Shown: positions 29,771 through 39,756, counted from the stretch's first letter. The stretch is 46,099 nucleotides of DNA from CAZYSK01 sp964649415 (GCA_964649415.1 CAZYSK010000046.1:1-46099), one strand, 5' to 3'. Numbers and translations are program-made. The notes: generated from the letters alone by a model not told the origin.

Positions 29771-31747
29771 CTATGGTGTTGTCACCGTGACCTGCTCCAG
29801 GAACGCTGTGTTCCCACCCGTCGCCAACTCCACCCGCTCCAGTCCGGGCCAGGTGTAGAACGCGACCGCGACCTGATATGTGCCCGGCTTCAGGTCTGGC
29901 GGCACAGGGATGTCAAACCAGGTGACAAAGCGATCGCCCGCCCGCCACTGGATGCTGTCGAACCCCGGTCCGTCGGACTGGGCAGCCACCTGACCGTCGG
30001 GCGACAGCAGATAGGTGCCCACGTGAAACAGGGCCGGCGGCGGCTCGGACTCGACCGACCACGTCAGAGTCAGCGGCAACGCGGCACCGGGCAGGAGCGG
30101 CCCACGCGCGTACGCGACCAACGCAGCCCCGTTCACCCACGCCGCCAGGGGCGACTGGGACGCTCGTTCCTCGGCCAAATCCGCCCGCTTATCCACAGGA
30201 AACTCATAAAACTGCCACGTCTCCCCCCCAACAAGGACACCCGCGCCGGGCAACAACGAGGCTGTGCTTGCCAGCCAGCCGGACGCCCGGCTGCCCGGCA
30301 GCGCGTCCAGATAGACCGCGCACGGGGCCGGCACCGGCACGGCCAGCCGGCCATCGGCTAACAGCACTCGCTCCGGGACCGTAAACTCGCGCAGCGGAGC
30401 CAGGTCAGAGCGCTCCAGGCTGTGCCCCTCCGACACGATCACCAATTCGCACGCGGGCGGTTCCGCCAGCAGGTGCCGGGCCGTCTGGATCGCGGCGCGG
30501 ACGTGCCGCACCTGCGTCGACTCCCTGGCCTGAGCGCGGGCGTCCTGGAACTGCACGCTCAACGCGCCCTGCCAGGCCACCAACGCCAGCAGCGGCAGTG
30601 GCAGCACCGCGCCGGCCACAACCCTGAGCGCCCGCCGCGCCACCCGGCCATGGGCGCGCGTGGCACGTTGCTCCACGAAGCGTTGCAGCCCATCCAGGCA
30701 GACGCCCATCAGCATGAAGTGGACCGGCACCTGACCGATCAGATAGAAGATCTGCAAGTAGTGCGACGACCGCAGGTAGAACAGGATCGGGACGGCGAAC
30801 CAAAACCCCATGATCGCGAGACCGCTCGCCTCGCGGTCAGCTCGGGGGTCACGCCGGCGTTGGGCAAACGCGCGCGTGCCCGCCCACAGCCCGTAGACCA
30901 GCGAGAGCACCATCAATGCGGTCGCCAGCCCGTCAAACTGCGCCAGGTAACTGGCGGAGTCGAACACACCCCGTCCGTGCAACAGATCCATGCTCACGAG
31001 GACGGAGGCCGTGCTGAACGGCGCAGGCGACCCGGCGAGACCCACCATGGCCCTCAGGTCGGCCCAGCCGGCCCCGCGTTCGTACAAGAGATACGGCACG
31101 TAGAGCAGGACGAACAGGCCACCACCGGCGAGTACCGGCCACAGGCGGAGTTTGCGCCAGAAGAGGAGAAAGACGAGTCCCATCGTCGCCACCTGCACGC
31201 TGGACCCCGGGTGTACCTGCGTCATACAGGACGCGCACACGAAGCACAGGATCAGGTACACCGGGCGCTGCTCGACCGCGAAGTAGAGCAGCAAGCACGC
31301 CAGCATCAAGGCCGAGAAGATGGGCACCATGGTCTGGTTCCAGATGAGCTGGCTGTACCACACGCTCCAGGGATTGACCGCGAAGATGAGCATCGACCAC
31401 AGGGCCGCGCGCGCTCCGAACAGCTTGTACACGGACCACCCCGCGGCGACGACGGCCACCATCCCCGACACCATGGTTAACACCGACACACTGAGGATGT
31501 CAGGCCAGATGCGCAGCGCGAGCGCGTACAGGTACTCGATCATCGGCGGATTGATCGTGCCGATGGAGGACTTGTTCGACGCCAGGGGCATCGGGCCGCC
31601 GTTCACCCATCGCATCGCCGTGTTGAGCGTGAACGCCTGATCGGACCAGATGCCCGTGGTGGTCAGGCCCCGGACGCGCAGGAAGAGCGCCAGCGCCAGG
31701 ATCAACGCACACAGAGCGCCAGCGATGCGCTTCTCACGCCCCTGCAC
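29771..31747 (-). CDS. GT-C fold membrane glycosyltransferase (family 39-like)
   Basis: 658 residues from GTG 31747, preferred because GAGGAG lies 6 bases upstream; an earlier GTG at 31813 would add 22 residues. After a first membrane helix (ALCALILALALFLRVRGL) comes GIWSDQAFTLNTAMRW, the Asp-containing outer loop seen in GT39/GT83 mannosyl- and arabinosyltransferases, then about ten more helices and NPWSVWYSQLIWNQTMVPIF. The last 200 residues are extracytoplasmic and beta-rich, with PPDLKPGTYQVAVAFYTWPG. It would transfer sugars from polyprenyl-phosphate donors outside the membrane. First gene of the minus-strand group with the phosphatase and MFS protein. Confidence 0.87.
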   Translation of the reverse strand: MQGREKRIAGALCALILALALFLRVRGLTTTGIWSDQAFTLNTAMRWVNGGPMPLASNKSSIGTINPPMIEYLYALALRIWPDILSVSVLTMVSGMVAVVAAGWSVYKLFGARAALWSMLIFAVNPWSVWYSQLIWNQTMVPIFSALMLACLLLYFAVEQRPVYLILCFVCASCMTQVHPGSSVQVATMGLVFLLFWRKLRLWPVLAGGGLFVLLYVPYLLYERGAGWADLRAMVGLAGSPAPFSTASVLVSMDLLHGRGVFDSASYLAQFDGLATALMVLSLVYGLWAGTRAFAQRRRDPRADREASGLAIMGFWFAVPILFYLRSSHYLQIFYLIGQVPVHFMLMGVCLDGLQRFVEQRATRAHGRVARRALRVVAGAVLPLPLLALVAWQGALSVQFQDARAQARESTQVRHVRAAIQTARHLLAEPPACELVIVSEGHSLERSDLAPLREFTVPERVLLADGRLAVPVPAPCAVYLDALPGSRASGWLASTASLLPGAGVLVGGETWQFYEFPVDKRADLAEERASQSPLAAWVNGAALVAYARGPLLPGAALPLTLTWSVESEPPPALFHVGTYLLSPDGQVAAQSDGPGFDSIQWRAGDRFVTWFDIPVPPDLKPGTYQVAVAFYTWPGLERVELATGGNTAFLEQVTVTTP

Positions 31748-31831
31748 AGAGCGCTCCTCTGCGGCCAGGCCCAGTGCGAAGCCGCAAGCGACACCCAGCG
31801 CCCGCGCCCCCACTGCACCGTCCTATCCCGC

Positions 31832-31860
31832 AATACTCGTGACTGCCGATGTGATCAACC
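31832..31860 (-). promoter_or_regulatory. Promoter TTGATC-N17-TATTGC of the glycosyltransferase group
   Basis: On the minus strand TTGATC (31860-31855) and TATTGC (31837-31832), spacer 17; RNA start near 31825, a leader of about 78 bases to GTG 31747. Confidence 0.45.
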
Positions 31861-32241
31861 CTCCCAAGTATCGTCTCAATATGGAGAGGCAAACCCTCGT
31901 GCCTGCCCGCTCGGGCAGGTACAAGACCTGCCCCTACCCTGATTCTCCGAGGAGATACCCTCCCCGCTAGTTCTCACTCTCACCCTCCCGTTCCGATCAA
32001 CCCGAACGACACAGAAGTGTGCTGCACACGAGCTCCCCAGGCGGAGGCTGCACTACCATGCCGCAGCCCACCCCATCGTGTATTTCTCCCATCCGTGGTA
32101 GTCCCCCCCCACCCCATCGTGTATTTCTCCCATCCGTGGTAGTCCTCCCCCCGCCCCATCGTGTATTTCTCCCATCCGCGGTAGTCCTTCCCATCAGCCG
32201 GGGGCTGCGCTATTATACCGCAGCCTGCACGGGGCGGGAAG
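31861..32241. other. Intergenic repeat region
   Basis: No gene seen. It contains the hairpin CCTGCCCG-CT-CGGGCAGG (31902-31919) and the tandem 42-bp repeat (32071-32187), then the maoC-type promoter. Confidence 0.6.
32071..32187. repeat. Three tandem copies of a 41-42-bp repeat
   Basis: Starts at 32071, 32112 and 32154. Each copy contains CCCCATCGTGTATTTCTCCC followed by ATCCGTGGTAGTCC (third copy ATCCGCGG) and a short C-rich joiner. A fourth copy stands alone at 8377-8410. The conserved part is 34 bp, with little dyad symmetry. Confidence 0.92.
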
Positions 32242-32270
32242 TTGTGCCTTTGCGGGTACGGTGCTACAAT
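32242..32270 (+). promoter_or_regulatory. Promoter TTGTGC-N17-TACAAT of the MaoC-like gene
   Basis: TTGTGC 32242-32247, TACAAT 32265-32270, spacer 17; RNA start near 32277, so both copies of the palindromic 26-bp repeat fall in the 5' leader. Confidence 0.55.
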
Positions 32271-32281
32271 CAACTCTCTAG

Positions 32282-32343
32282 AGGCGGATGTCTGCATCCG
32301 CACAATCAACCCTATGAAGGCGGATGTCTGCATCCGCACAATC
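32282..32343. repeat. Two 26-bp palindromic repeats in the leader
   Basis: AGGCGGATGTCTGCATCCGC plus ACAATC occurs at 32282-32307 and, identically, at 32318-32343. Each contains GCGGATG-TCTG-CATCCGC, a 7-bp perfect hairpin, so the mRNA leader would carry two equal hairpins 36 bases apart. Confidence 0.85.
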
Positions 32344-32378
32344 TTGCCAACCGATCAACCATCGGCAAGGAGGCGTCA

Positions 32379-32840
32379 ATGCCCGAGCCAGGCCGCCCAC
32401 CCGGGCGCTACTTCGAGGAATTCGAGATCGGCGACACGGTTGAGACCGTCAGCCGCACCATCACCGAGACCGACATCGTGCTCTTCGCCGGACTTTCAGG
32501 CGATTACAACCAGTTACACACCGACGCCGAGTTCGCCAAAGGTACGCTCTTCGGCGAGCGCATAGCCCACGGCCTCCTGGGCCTCTCCATCACCAGCGGA
32601 TTGGCCGCACGGCTGGGCTTCGCCGAGGGCACCGCCCAGGCATTCACCGGCCTGGAGTGGAAGTTCCGTGGCCCCATCAAGATCGGCGACACGATCCGCG
32701 CGCGCTTCGAGGTCCGGCAGAAGAAAGAAATGCAACGGCTGGGTGGCGGGTTCGTCACCTTCGATGTCGCCGTCCTCAACCAGCGGGACGAGAAAGTTCA
32801 GAAAGGCACGTGGACCCTGCTGGTCAAGAGCGCGCCCTGA
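32379..32840 (+). CDS. MaoC-like (R)-hydratase/dehydratase
   Basis: 153 residues from ATG 32379 with AAGGAGG 6 bases upstream. The hydratase signature is FAGLSGDYNQLHTD with the catalytic Asp and His, followed by FGERIAHGLLGLSITSGLAA; hot-dog fold throughout (LEWKFRGPIKIGDTIRA, FVTFDVAVLNQRDEKVQ). Such enzymes add water to enoyl-CoA in fatty-acid or acyl-CoA pathways, but many have unknown substrates. No acyl-CoA gene lies nearby. The leader carries two tandem hairpins. Confidence 0.92.
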   Translation: MPEPGRPPGRYFEEFEIGDTVETVSRTITETDIVLFAGLSGDYNQLHTDAEFAKGTLFGERIAHGLLGLSITSGLAARLGFAEGTAQAFTGLEWKFRGPIKIGDTIRARFEVRQKKEMQRLGGGFVTFDVAVLNQRDEKVQKGTWTLLVKSAP

Positions 32841-32928
32841 GCAACCCCGTGCCCCACACCAAGCCCATCCCACACCAGGTGCCCCTCTGCACCCGGCACC
32901 TCGCATTCTGCATCTTGCCTCTCGCATC

Positions 32929-32956
32929 TTGCTTCTTGCCTCTTGCATCCTACAAT
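32929..32956 (+). promoter_or_regulatory. Promoter TTGCTT-N16-TACAAT of the metallo-hydrolase gene
   Basis: TTGCTT 32929-32934, TACAAT 32951-32956, spacer 16, within a pyrimidine-rich tract of repeated CATCTTGCCTC-like words (32905-32950). ATG 32965 comes 8 bases after the -10, so a leaderless message is likely. Confidence 0.5.
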
Positions 32957-32964
32957 CTGACCCA

Positions 32965-33942
32965 ATGAGCCATCCCATGATCCCATCATACCTACACACG
33001 TTCTCTATCCCGACCCCCTTTCCCGTCGGGCCCGTCAACGTCTACCTGGCCGAAGGGGAGCCGCTGACGCTGATAGACACCGGCCCGCGCTACGACCCGG
33101 CCCGCGAGGCCCTGGCGCAGGCCTTGACCCGGTGCGGCCACCGCGTGTCCGACCTGCAACGCATCGTCCTGACGCACGCCCACGCCGACCATTGCGGCCT
33201 GGCGGCAGAATTGGCGCGCGCTTCGGGCGCGGAGGTGCTGACGCACGCCGCCAGCGTCCCCTGGCTGGAGAAGCAGGCCAACTCGCGGCGCGTGACATTC
33301 TACGCCCAGATCATGCGCTGGGCTGGTGTGCCGGTCAAGACGATGGTCGACATGTCCAGGATGCGCCGGGGCATCGGGCGCTACGACGAGCCGGTGGTCG
33401 CCGACGCCACACTGGCCGACGGCGATGTGCTGCGCCTGGGCGGCGAGACGTGGCACGTGCTCCATACCCCCGGCCACGCGGGCGGCCTCATCTGCCTCCA
33501 CCAACCCCAGCGCCGCCTGCTCGTCTCCAGCGACCACCTGCTGCGCGACATCTCCAGCAACCCGCTCGTCGAGCCGCCCGCGCCGGGCGAGGCCGAGCGA
33601 CCGCGCCGCCTCGTGGAATACATGGCGCAGCTAAGTCGCGTGGCCGCGCTGGACGTCGCGCTGGCGCTGCCCGGCCACGGCCCGCCCATTCCCGACCCCC
33701 GCGCGCTCATCCAGAGACGTCTCGACTTCCACGAACTCCGCGCAGCGCGCATCCTGGAGACGATGGGAAGCGACAAACTCACCGCCCACGAGATCGCCGC
33801 CCGGCTCTTCCTCGACCTGGACCCCATCAACCAGTTCCTGGCCCTCTCCGAGGTCATCGGCCACCTCCAGTGGCTGGAGGTACAGGGCCGGGTGACCTGC
33901 GCCGAGCGCGGCGGCGTCGCGCGGTGGGGCCGGGTGGACTGA
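32965..33942 (+). CDS. Metallo-beta-lactamase-fold hydrolase
   Basis: 325 residues from ATG 32965. Metal site THAHADHCG at about 70-78, LHTPGHAGG near 168-176, SSDHLL and LPGHGPPI complete the MBL-fold order (H-x-H-x-D-H, H, D, H). The C-terminal 70 residues (KLTAHEIAARLFLDL, SEVIGHLQWLEVQGRV) form the helical/winged-helix end seen in LACTB2- and glyoxalase-II-like members. Cytoplasmic. Probable thioester or nucleic-acid hydrolase; substrate unknown. Confidence 0.9.
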   Translation: MSHPMIPSYLHTFSIPTPFPVGPVNVYLAEGEPLTLIDTGPRYDPAREALAQALTRCGHRVSDLQRIVLTHAHADHCGLAAELARASGAEVLTHAASVPWLEKQANSRRVTFYAQIMRWAGVPVKTMVDMSRMRRGIGRYDEPVVADATLADGDVLRLGGETWHVLHTPGHAGGLICLHQPQRRLLVSSDHLLRDISSNPLVEPPAPGEAERPRRLVEYMAQLSRVAALDVALALPGHGPPIPDPRALIQRRLDFHELRAARILETMGSDKLTAHEIAARLFLDLDPINQFLALSEVIGHLQWLEVQGRVTCAERGGVARWGRVD

Positions 33943-33975
33943 GTAGCCACAAGCATCCAAGGCGATACCTACAAG

Positions 33976-34003
33976 TTGCAATCCTCCCCCGCCCTGCTAT
34001 AAT
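33976..34003 (+). promoter_or_regulatory. Promoter TTGCAA-N16-TATAAT of the PBP gene
   Basis: TTGCAA 33976-33981, TATAAT 33998-34003, spacer 16. RNA start near 34010, leader about 55 bases. A TATACT at 34042 could be a second -10. Confidence 0.65.
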
Positions 34004-34064
34004 CCGCCCCGCGCGCGGAACCCGACGCGCCTCCGCAGCGTCTATACTCACGGGGAACACACGT

Positions 34065-37000
34065 ATGCCCGCAGATTCTCGCTCAGACAGAACCCGCCGT
34101 TCGGGGCCGGAGGGTGGGGACGCCGAACGCCCCACCCTGCCTCCCGAACCGCCGGTCACGCCTGAGGACACCCAGCCCAGCAAGCGAGCCCGGCCCGTCT
34201 CGCCCGACGACGTCGAGACAGCCGAGCTGCCAGGCGAACTGGGCGAGCCCACAGTTCCCAAAGCCCGAGTGCCCACGGGTCTGACACCCACCGCCGGCCT
34301 GCCGCGCACCGTGCCGCCACCGCAGCGCCCCGGCTACGTCGCCCCCCACCACCCGCCCCGTGGCGAGGCGAGCAGGGACAAGGTGGCCGTTACGACGGGG
34401 ACTCCAAGCCGCAAGCCGCGCCGGTGGGGGCAGATGCTGATCCGGGTTGGCTTCATCACCGTGGCCGCCGTCGTGCTTCTGTTCTTCCTCGGCGTCGGCG
34501 CGTCCATCGTCGGCTACGTCGCCATCGCCAACCAGCTCCCTTCGCCCCAGGAACTCCAGACCCGCCAGACGGCCTTCGTCAGCAGCAAGATCTTCGACCG
34601 CGATGGCCACCTGCTGTACGAGGTCACAGATCCCCAGGGAGGCCGGCGCACCTACGTCCCGCTCAGCAAGGTCTCCCCCTACCTGATCCAGGCGACCGTC
34701 GCCACCGAGGACCGCGATTTTTGGCTCCACCCCGGTTTCGACCCCATCGCCATCGCCCGCGCCGTGTACTACAACCTCTCGGAAAGGCGCATCGTCTCCG
34801 GCGCGAGCACCATCACCCAGCAGGTGGCGCGCAACGTCCTGCTTTCTCCTGAGGAGCGGGTGCAGGAGACCGCGGGACGCAAGATCAAGGAAGTCGTGCT
34901 GGCCGCCGAGCTGACGCGCGTCTATCCCAAAGACACGATCCTGGAGATATACCTCAACGAGAACAACTACGGCAACCTGGCCTACGGCATCCAGGCCGCT
35001 GCCGAGACCTATTTCGAGACCGATGCGGCGGATCTCACGCTCGCCCAGGCATCTTTCCTGGCCGGGCTCCCCCAGGCGCCGGCCACCTACGCCCCCTTTG
35101 CCGGCGGGCTCGACCTGGCCCTGGCGCGCCATCAGGACGTGCTGGCGCTGATGGTCGAGGCCAATTACATCAGCCACACTGAGGCCGTGCTGACAGCGGC
35201 CGAGATGCAGGCCCACGCGTTCAAGGCCCCCCGGCTGGATTTCACCACCGCGCCGCATTTCGTCGTCTATGCACGGCAGACGCTGGAGGCCACCTATGGC
35301 CCGGAGGCGCTCTACCGGGGCACCGGCCTGCGCATCTATACTACCCTCGACCCCCGGCTGCAGGCGCTGGCCGAGGAAGCGGTGCGCGAAGGCGTGGCGG
35401 CGCTCTCCGCCCAAAACGCCACCAACGGCGCGCTCGTCGCGCTCGACCCGGCCACCGGCCACATTCTGGCCATGGTTGGCTCGGCGGACTTCAACGACGA
35501 GGAGATTGACGGACAGGTCAACGTCGCCCTGCGCTGCCGCCAGCCCGGCTCCTCGATCAAGCCCCTGACCTATGTCGCCGCCTTCGAGCGGGACTGGACG
35601 CCGGCCACGTTGCTGTGGGACGTGGAGACCGAGTTCCCCGACGGAGCGAACCCGCCCTACGTGCCGGTCAACTACGACGAGAAGTACCACGGCCCGATGC
35701 TCCTGCGCGACGCGCTCGCCAACTCGTACAACGTCCCGGCCGTCGAGGCGCTCCAGTTCGTGGGCGTAGACGGATTGCTGGAACTGAGCGGGCGCTTGGG
35801 CGTCGACTCGTTGGTCCACCCCGAACTCTACTGCCCAGACTATCCGTACGACGCGCCTCCGTTCTACGGCCTGGCGCTCACACTGGGCGGCGGCGAGGCC
35901 AAGCTGCTGGAGATGACAGGTGCCTTCGCCGTGTTCGCCAACGGCGGAGTGCGCGTGCCACCGACCCCCATCCTGCGCATCGAGGACAGCCAGGGCAACG
36001 TCCTGGTGGACAACGCCACGCCGGCAAGCGAGCAAGTCATCTCGCCCCAACACGCGTATCTCATCACCGACATCCTCGCCGACACCCAGGCCCGCTGCCG
36101 CGCCTTCCACTGCCCCAGTGTGCTTGAACTCTCCCGGCCGGCGGCCGCCAAGACGGGGACCACCAACGACTTCCGCGATGCGTGGACGATCGGCTACACC
36201 CCCGATGTCGTGACCGGCGTCTGGGTCGGCAATTCCGACAACTCGGAGATGATCAACCTGCCCGGGGCGGCGGGCGCCGGACCGATATGGCACACCTTCA
36301 TGGAGGCAGCGCACACCGGCCTGCCGGTACGCGAGTTCGTCCGCCCGCCCGGCATCGTCGAGCAGGAGATCTGCGCCGACTCCGGCGCTCGTCCCACCAG
36401 CCACTGCCCGCGCCGCGCCGTAGAGGTCTTCGCCGAGGATCAACCCCCGTTGGGCGAGGAACACGACTGGTACCAGATGGTCAAGATTGACGCTGCGACC
36501 GGGCTGCTGGCGAACGAGTTCTGCCCCAACCAGGTCGTCGAGGAACTGAGGGTCGTCATCACGGACGAGCGGGGACGGGAGTGGGCCCAGGCCCACCCCG
36601 AGCACTTCGGCGGGCTGCCGTTGGGGCCGCTCGAAACCTGCGCCGAGAGCGCCAGCTACGCGCGGATCTCCATCACCCAGCCCGCCCCGGGGAGCGCCGT
36701 CAGCGGCGTTGTGCCGGTCGCCGGCACGGTCCAGATGCCCAACTTCGAACGCTACGAGGTGCAATACGGTCCCGGCGAAGCGCCCTCAGACTGGCACTGG
36801 CTCAGTGGGCCACATCGCGCACAGGTGCAGGACGGCCTGTTGACCGAGTGGGACGTCACAGGTCTGGCCCCCGGCCCCTACACGCTGCGCATCACGGCTT
36901 TCGATCAGGCCCAGAACCGCGTCGAGGCCCAGGTGCAGGTCTTCGTGGCCGCACCGCCCGGCACACCCATCCCTCTGCCCTCACCGACCGTCGCACCGAC

Positions 37001-37067
37001 GGCTGAGCCAGGCGCTTTCGCGACCGGCGTAGCCGAGACCCCCATGCCCGGCCCGACCGAGCCATAG
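34065..37067 (+). CDS. Class A penicillin-binding protein (bifunctional transglycosylase/transpeptidase)
   Basis: 1000 residues from ATG 34065; the frame is open upstream to 33132 but overlaps the MBL gene. A long Pro/charged cytoplasmic tail (1-120), one membrane helix (about 125-152), GT51 domain (about 185-360) with VATEDRDFWLHPGFDP, SGASTITQQVARN and IYLNENNYG, and the transpeptidase with catalytic Ser in PGSSIKP (about 495), SYN near 554 and KTG near 696. After this an Ig/FN3-like domain (about 865-960) and a Pro/Thr tail. It polymerises and cross-links peptidoglycan. The 120-residue N-terminal tail is longer than usual and could be a regulatory target. Confidence 0.95.
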   Translation: MPADSRSDRTRRSGPEGGDAERPTLPPEPPVTPEDTQPSKRARPVSPDDVETAELPGELGEPTVPKARVPTGLTPTAGLPRTVPPPQRPGYVAPHHPPRGEASRDKVAVTTGTPSRKPRRWGQMLIRVGFITVAAVVLLFFLGVGASIVGYVAIANQLPSPQELQTRQTAFVSSKIFDRDGHLLYEVTDPQGGRRTYVPLSKVSPYLIQATVATEDRDFWLHPGFDPIAIARAVYYNLSERRIVSGASTITQQVARNVLLSPEERVQETAGRKIKEVVLAAELTRVYPKDTILEIYLNENNYGNLAYGIQAAAETYFETDAADLTLAQASFLAGLPQAPATYAPFAGGLDLALARHQDVLALMVEANYISHTEAVLTAAEMQAHAFKAPRLDFTTAPHFVVYARQTLEATYGPEALYRGTGLRIYTTLDPRLQALAEEAVREGVAALSAQNATNGALVALDPATGHILAMVGSADFNDEEIDGQVNVALRCRQPGSSIKPLTYVAAFERDWTPATLLWDVETEFPDGANPPYVPVNYDEKYHGPMLLRDALANSYNVPAVEALQFVGVDGLLELSGRLGVDSLVHPELYCPDYPYDAPPFYGLALTLGGGEAKLLEMTGAFAVFANGGVRVPPTPILRIEDSQGNVLVDNATPASEQVISPQHAYLITDILADTQARCRAFHCPSVLELSRPAAAKTGTTNDFRDAWTIGYTPDVVTGVWVGNSDNSEMINLPGAAGAGPIWHTFMEAAHTGLPVREFVRPPGIVEQEICADSGARPTSHCPRRAVEVFAEDQPPLGEEHDWYQMVKIDAATGLLANEFCPNQVVEELRVVITDERGREWAQAHPEHFGGLPLGPLETCAESASYARISITQPAPGSAVSGVVPVAGTVQMPNFERYEVQYGPGEAPSDWHWLSGPHRAQVQDGLLTEWDVTGLAPGPYTLRITAFDQAQNRVEAQVQVFVAAPPGTPIPLPSPTVAPTAEPGAFATGVAETPMPGPTEP

Positions 37068-37084
37068 ACAGAGAAAGGCACACC

Positions 37085-37939
37085 CTAGAGGGGCAGTTCC
37101 CACGCCGTCATGACGTCCCCCGTGGGGCGGAACCCGAACCGGCGGTATAGCTGCTGGGAACGACGGTTGTCGCTCTGGGTATTCAGCGTCACCCGCGTGG
37201 CCCCGCGCAGCCATAGAGCCTGCAACGCATCGCGCATCAGCGCCGTACCGATACCACGGCCCTGGTGATCCGGATGCACGGCGATGCGGTCCAGATGGGC
37301 CACCGGCAGACGTAGCTCTCCTTCAGCGTGACCGACCACCGCCCCCGATACTTCCGCCACCGCGAAATGAGACAGGCCGGCCGCCCGGCGGCGCATCGTC
37401 TCCTTGCCGTACCACCAGTGGGGGCCGAGCGCCGCCCGATCCACAGCCAGGATGGCCGGGATGTCCACCTCCGATGCCTTGCGCAGGAAAGCGTCCACCA
37501 CGCCACCGTCGGGCAGCGCACGGTCGCGCTTGAGCAACGTCACCACGTCCGTCACTCGCTCGAAACCGCGCGGCCCCAGGAGTGGCCCGGCCCACCCGGC
37601 GTAGTCCATCCACGCCAGGCTCCGCACCCCGCGCTGGCGCAAGCCAGCGAGAATGGGAGGCAGCGCTGTATCAAGCCAAGCGCCGGCATCGAGCGCGTCA
37701 CCCAGAGCGACCAGTCGCACCCACGCCACGGGCGCCCCGTCGGGCGACACGAAGAGCGCTCCCATCACGGTATCCCCGTGCTCCACCACGACAAACAGGT
37801 CGCCTCCGAGGTACTCCTCCCACCACCAGAGCCAGCACAGCGCGCGCTGAGCCGTCTGATTGAGCGTCTCAATCTGCAGCCAGTCACTCGGTCTAGCCCT
37901 TCTTGCCGTTAGGCCTGCGCGGATACCCATCGGACCCAT
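37085..37939 (-). CDS. GNAT-family N-acetyltransferase, two-domain
   Basis: 284 residues from ATG 37939, chosen because the upstream ATG (37957) overlaps the -10. The C-terminal GNAT domain has motif A RIAVHPDHQGRGIGTALM and the closing LNTQSDNRRSQQLYRRFGF. The N-terminal half looks like a degenerate second GNAT fold (WVRLVALGDALDAGAWLDT, RGVRSLAWMDYAGW). Acetyl-CoA-dependent transfer to an unknown amine. Divergent from recA with back-to-back promoters; convergent with the PBP gene, 17 bases apart. Confidence 0.9.
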   Translation of the reverse strand: MGPMGIRAGLTARRARPSDWLQIETLNQTAQRALCWLWWWEEYLGGDLFVVVEHGDTVMGALFVSPDGAPVAWVRLVALGDALDAGAWLDTALPPILAGLRQRGVRSLAWMDYAGWAGPLLGPRGFERVTDVVTLLKRDRALPDGGVVDAFLRKASEVDIPAILAVDRAALGPHWWYGKETMRRRAAGLSHFAVAEVSGAVVGHAEGELRLPVAHLDRIAVHPDHQGRGIGTALMRDALQALWLRGATRVTLNTQSDNRRSQQLYRRFGFRPTGDVMTAWELPL

Positions 37940-37947
37940 CGGGCTGT

Positions 37948-37976
37948 ACTGTAACACATCGCTCGCGGACGGTCAA
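37948..37976 (-). promoter_or_regulatory. Promoter TTGACC-N17-TACAGT of the GNAT gene
   Basis: Minus strand: TTGACC (37976-37971), TACAGT (37953-37948), spacer 17. ATG 37939 is 8 bases from the -10, so a leaderless message is expected. Its -35 is only 6 bases from the recA -35. Confidence 0.65.
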
Positions 37977-37982
37977 GTCAAT

Positions 37983-38011
37983 TTGCGTTTTTGTCAGATT
38001 TGGTGTACACT
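37983..38011 (+). promoter_or_regulatory. Promoter TTGCGT-N17-TACACT of recA
   Basis: TTGCGT 37983-37988, TACACT 38006-38011, spacer 17. Downstream in the leader is the imperfect palindrome CCAGAA-N7-TTCTGG (about 38031-38049). No GAAC-N4-GTTC operator is seen here, unlike at 21856. Confidence 0.5.
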
Positions 38012-38133
38012 ATCGAGTAATCGGAAAATCCAGAAAAGTCACTTCTGGCGACGCAAGTGTAAAACACAATAGTGCGCGGGACGCAGTGAGGCCTTGTGCC
38101 GCCGGCAGCAACGCAATGACGGAGTCAACAGCG

Positions 38134-39180
<1,047 letters not shown>

Positions 39181-39721
39181 TCGTGTAGGTACTCCAGATA
39201 ATACTGTATTGGCTGAGACCAGCCACGGAGCGAGCTCAAATGCTGGCGTTCCCAGAGAGAACGCCGGGTAAAGAGTTTAGTCTTTCTCTGAGGCACAGAG
39301 TTGCTTTGCTACTGGAGCTGGATACAGGCTACCGTCTTGCGATCCAGGCGATGCAGATGCAGACATCCAAGGGGCGTCTTGACTGACGCTTGTGTAGCAT
39401 TTTCATATGAATGCCCGTCTTGATGGACCGCGTTATGCGAAGATTCGGCCAGCGTGGATTCATCCCAGCTCCGATTGGATGAGAGTCTGTCTGAGAGGCA
39501 AGAGGCTCTTGCGATCTGCCGCCCACCCGGAGACATGGCATTGAGGCCAATCCCGGATGAGCTACAGGATACGCATGGGGAGTGGAACGAGAGGCATCGA
39601 CGTCTCCCATAGCAGGGCAACGACAGCACGTGCCCACCTGATCGAGGAAGCGACAACTCCTGACAAGTAAGCAAGTCGGGTCGGCTCTGTGTACGTGATT
39701 GACGCGCCATCGCGCGTCAAC
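39181..39721. other. Long recA-recX intergenic region with hairpins
   Basis: No open frame with a ribosome site was found. Hairpins: GGCGTTC-CCAGAGA-GAACGCC (39244-39265), TTGACGCG-CCATCG-CGCGTCAA (39699-39720), then the terminator at 39724. Base composition is more even than in the flanking genes. It could be a regulatory leader, a small RNA gene or the remains of a lost gene. Confidence 0.5.
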
Positions 39722-39723
39722 GC

Positions 39724-39756
39724 AAACCGTGGCTGGGTAAGCCACGGTTTTATTTT
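39724..39756 (+). terminator. Strong intrinsic terminator just before recX
   Basis: AAACCGTGGC-TGGGTAA-GCCACGGTTT, a perfect 10-bp stem followed by TATTTT, ending 16 bases before the recX ATG. It should stop most RNA coming from recA or from the intergenic region. Confidence 0.93.

Noticed and set aside
32071..32187. Possible CRISPR array
   Set aside because: Only three copies, gaps of 7-8 C-rich bases instead of spacers, little dyad symmetry, and no cas gene.
33132..34064. N-terminal extension of the PBP (311 residues)
   Set aside because: Arg/Pro-rich translation of the MBL gene in another frame; a good promoter and ATG exist at 33976-34065.
34083..36764. 893-codon open frame on the minus strand
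   Set aside because: Exact shadow of the PBP gene in GC-rich DNA; no motif and no ribosome site, whereas the plus strand has all PBP motifs. The same applies to 3159-4862 minus.
37903..38133. Extended recA start
   Set aside because: The extra frame spans the recA and GNAT promoters; RecA homology begins at 38134.
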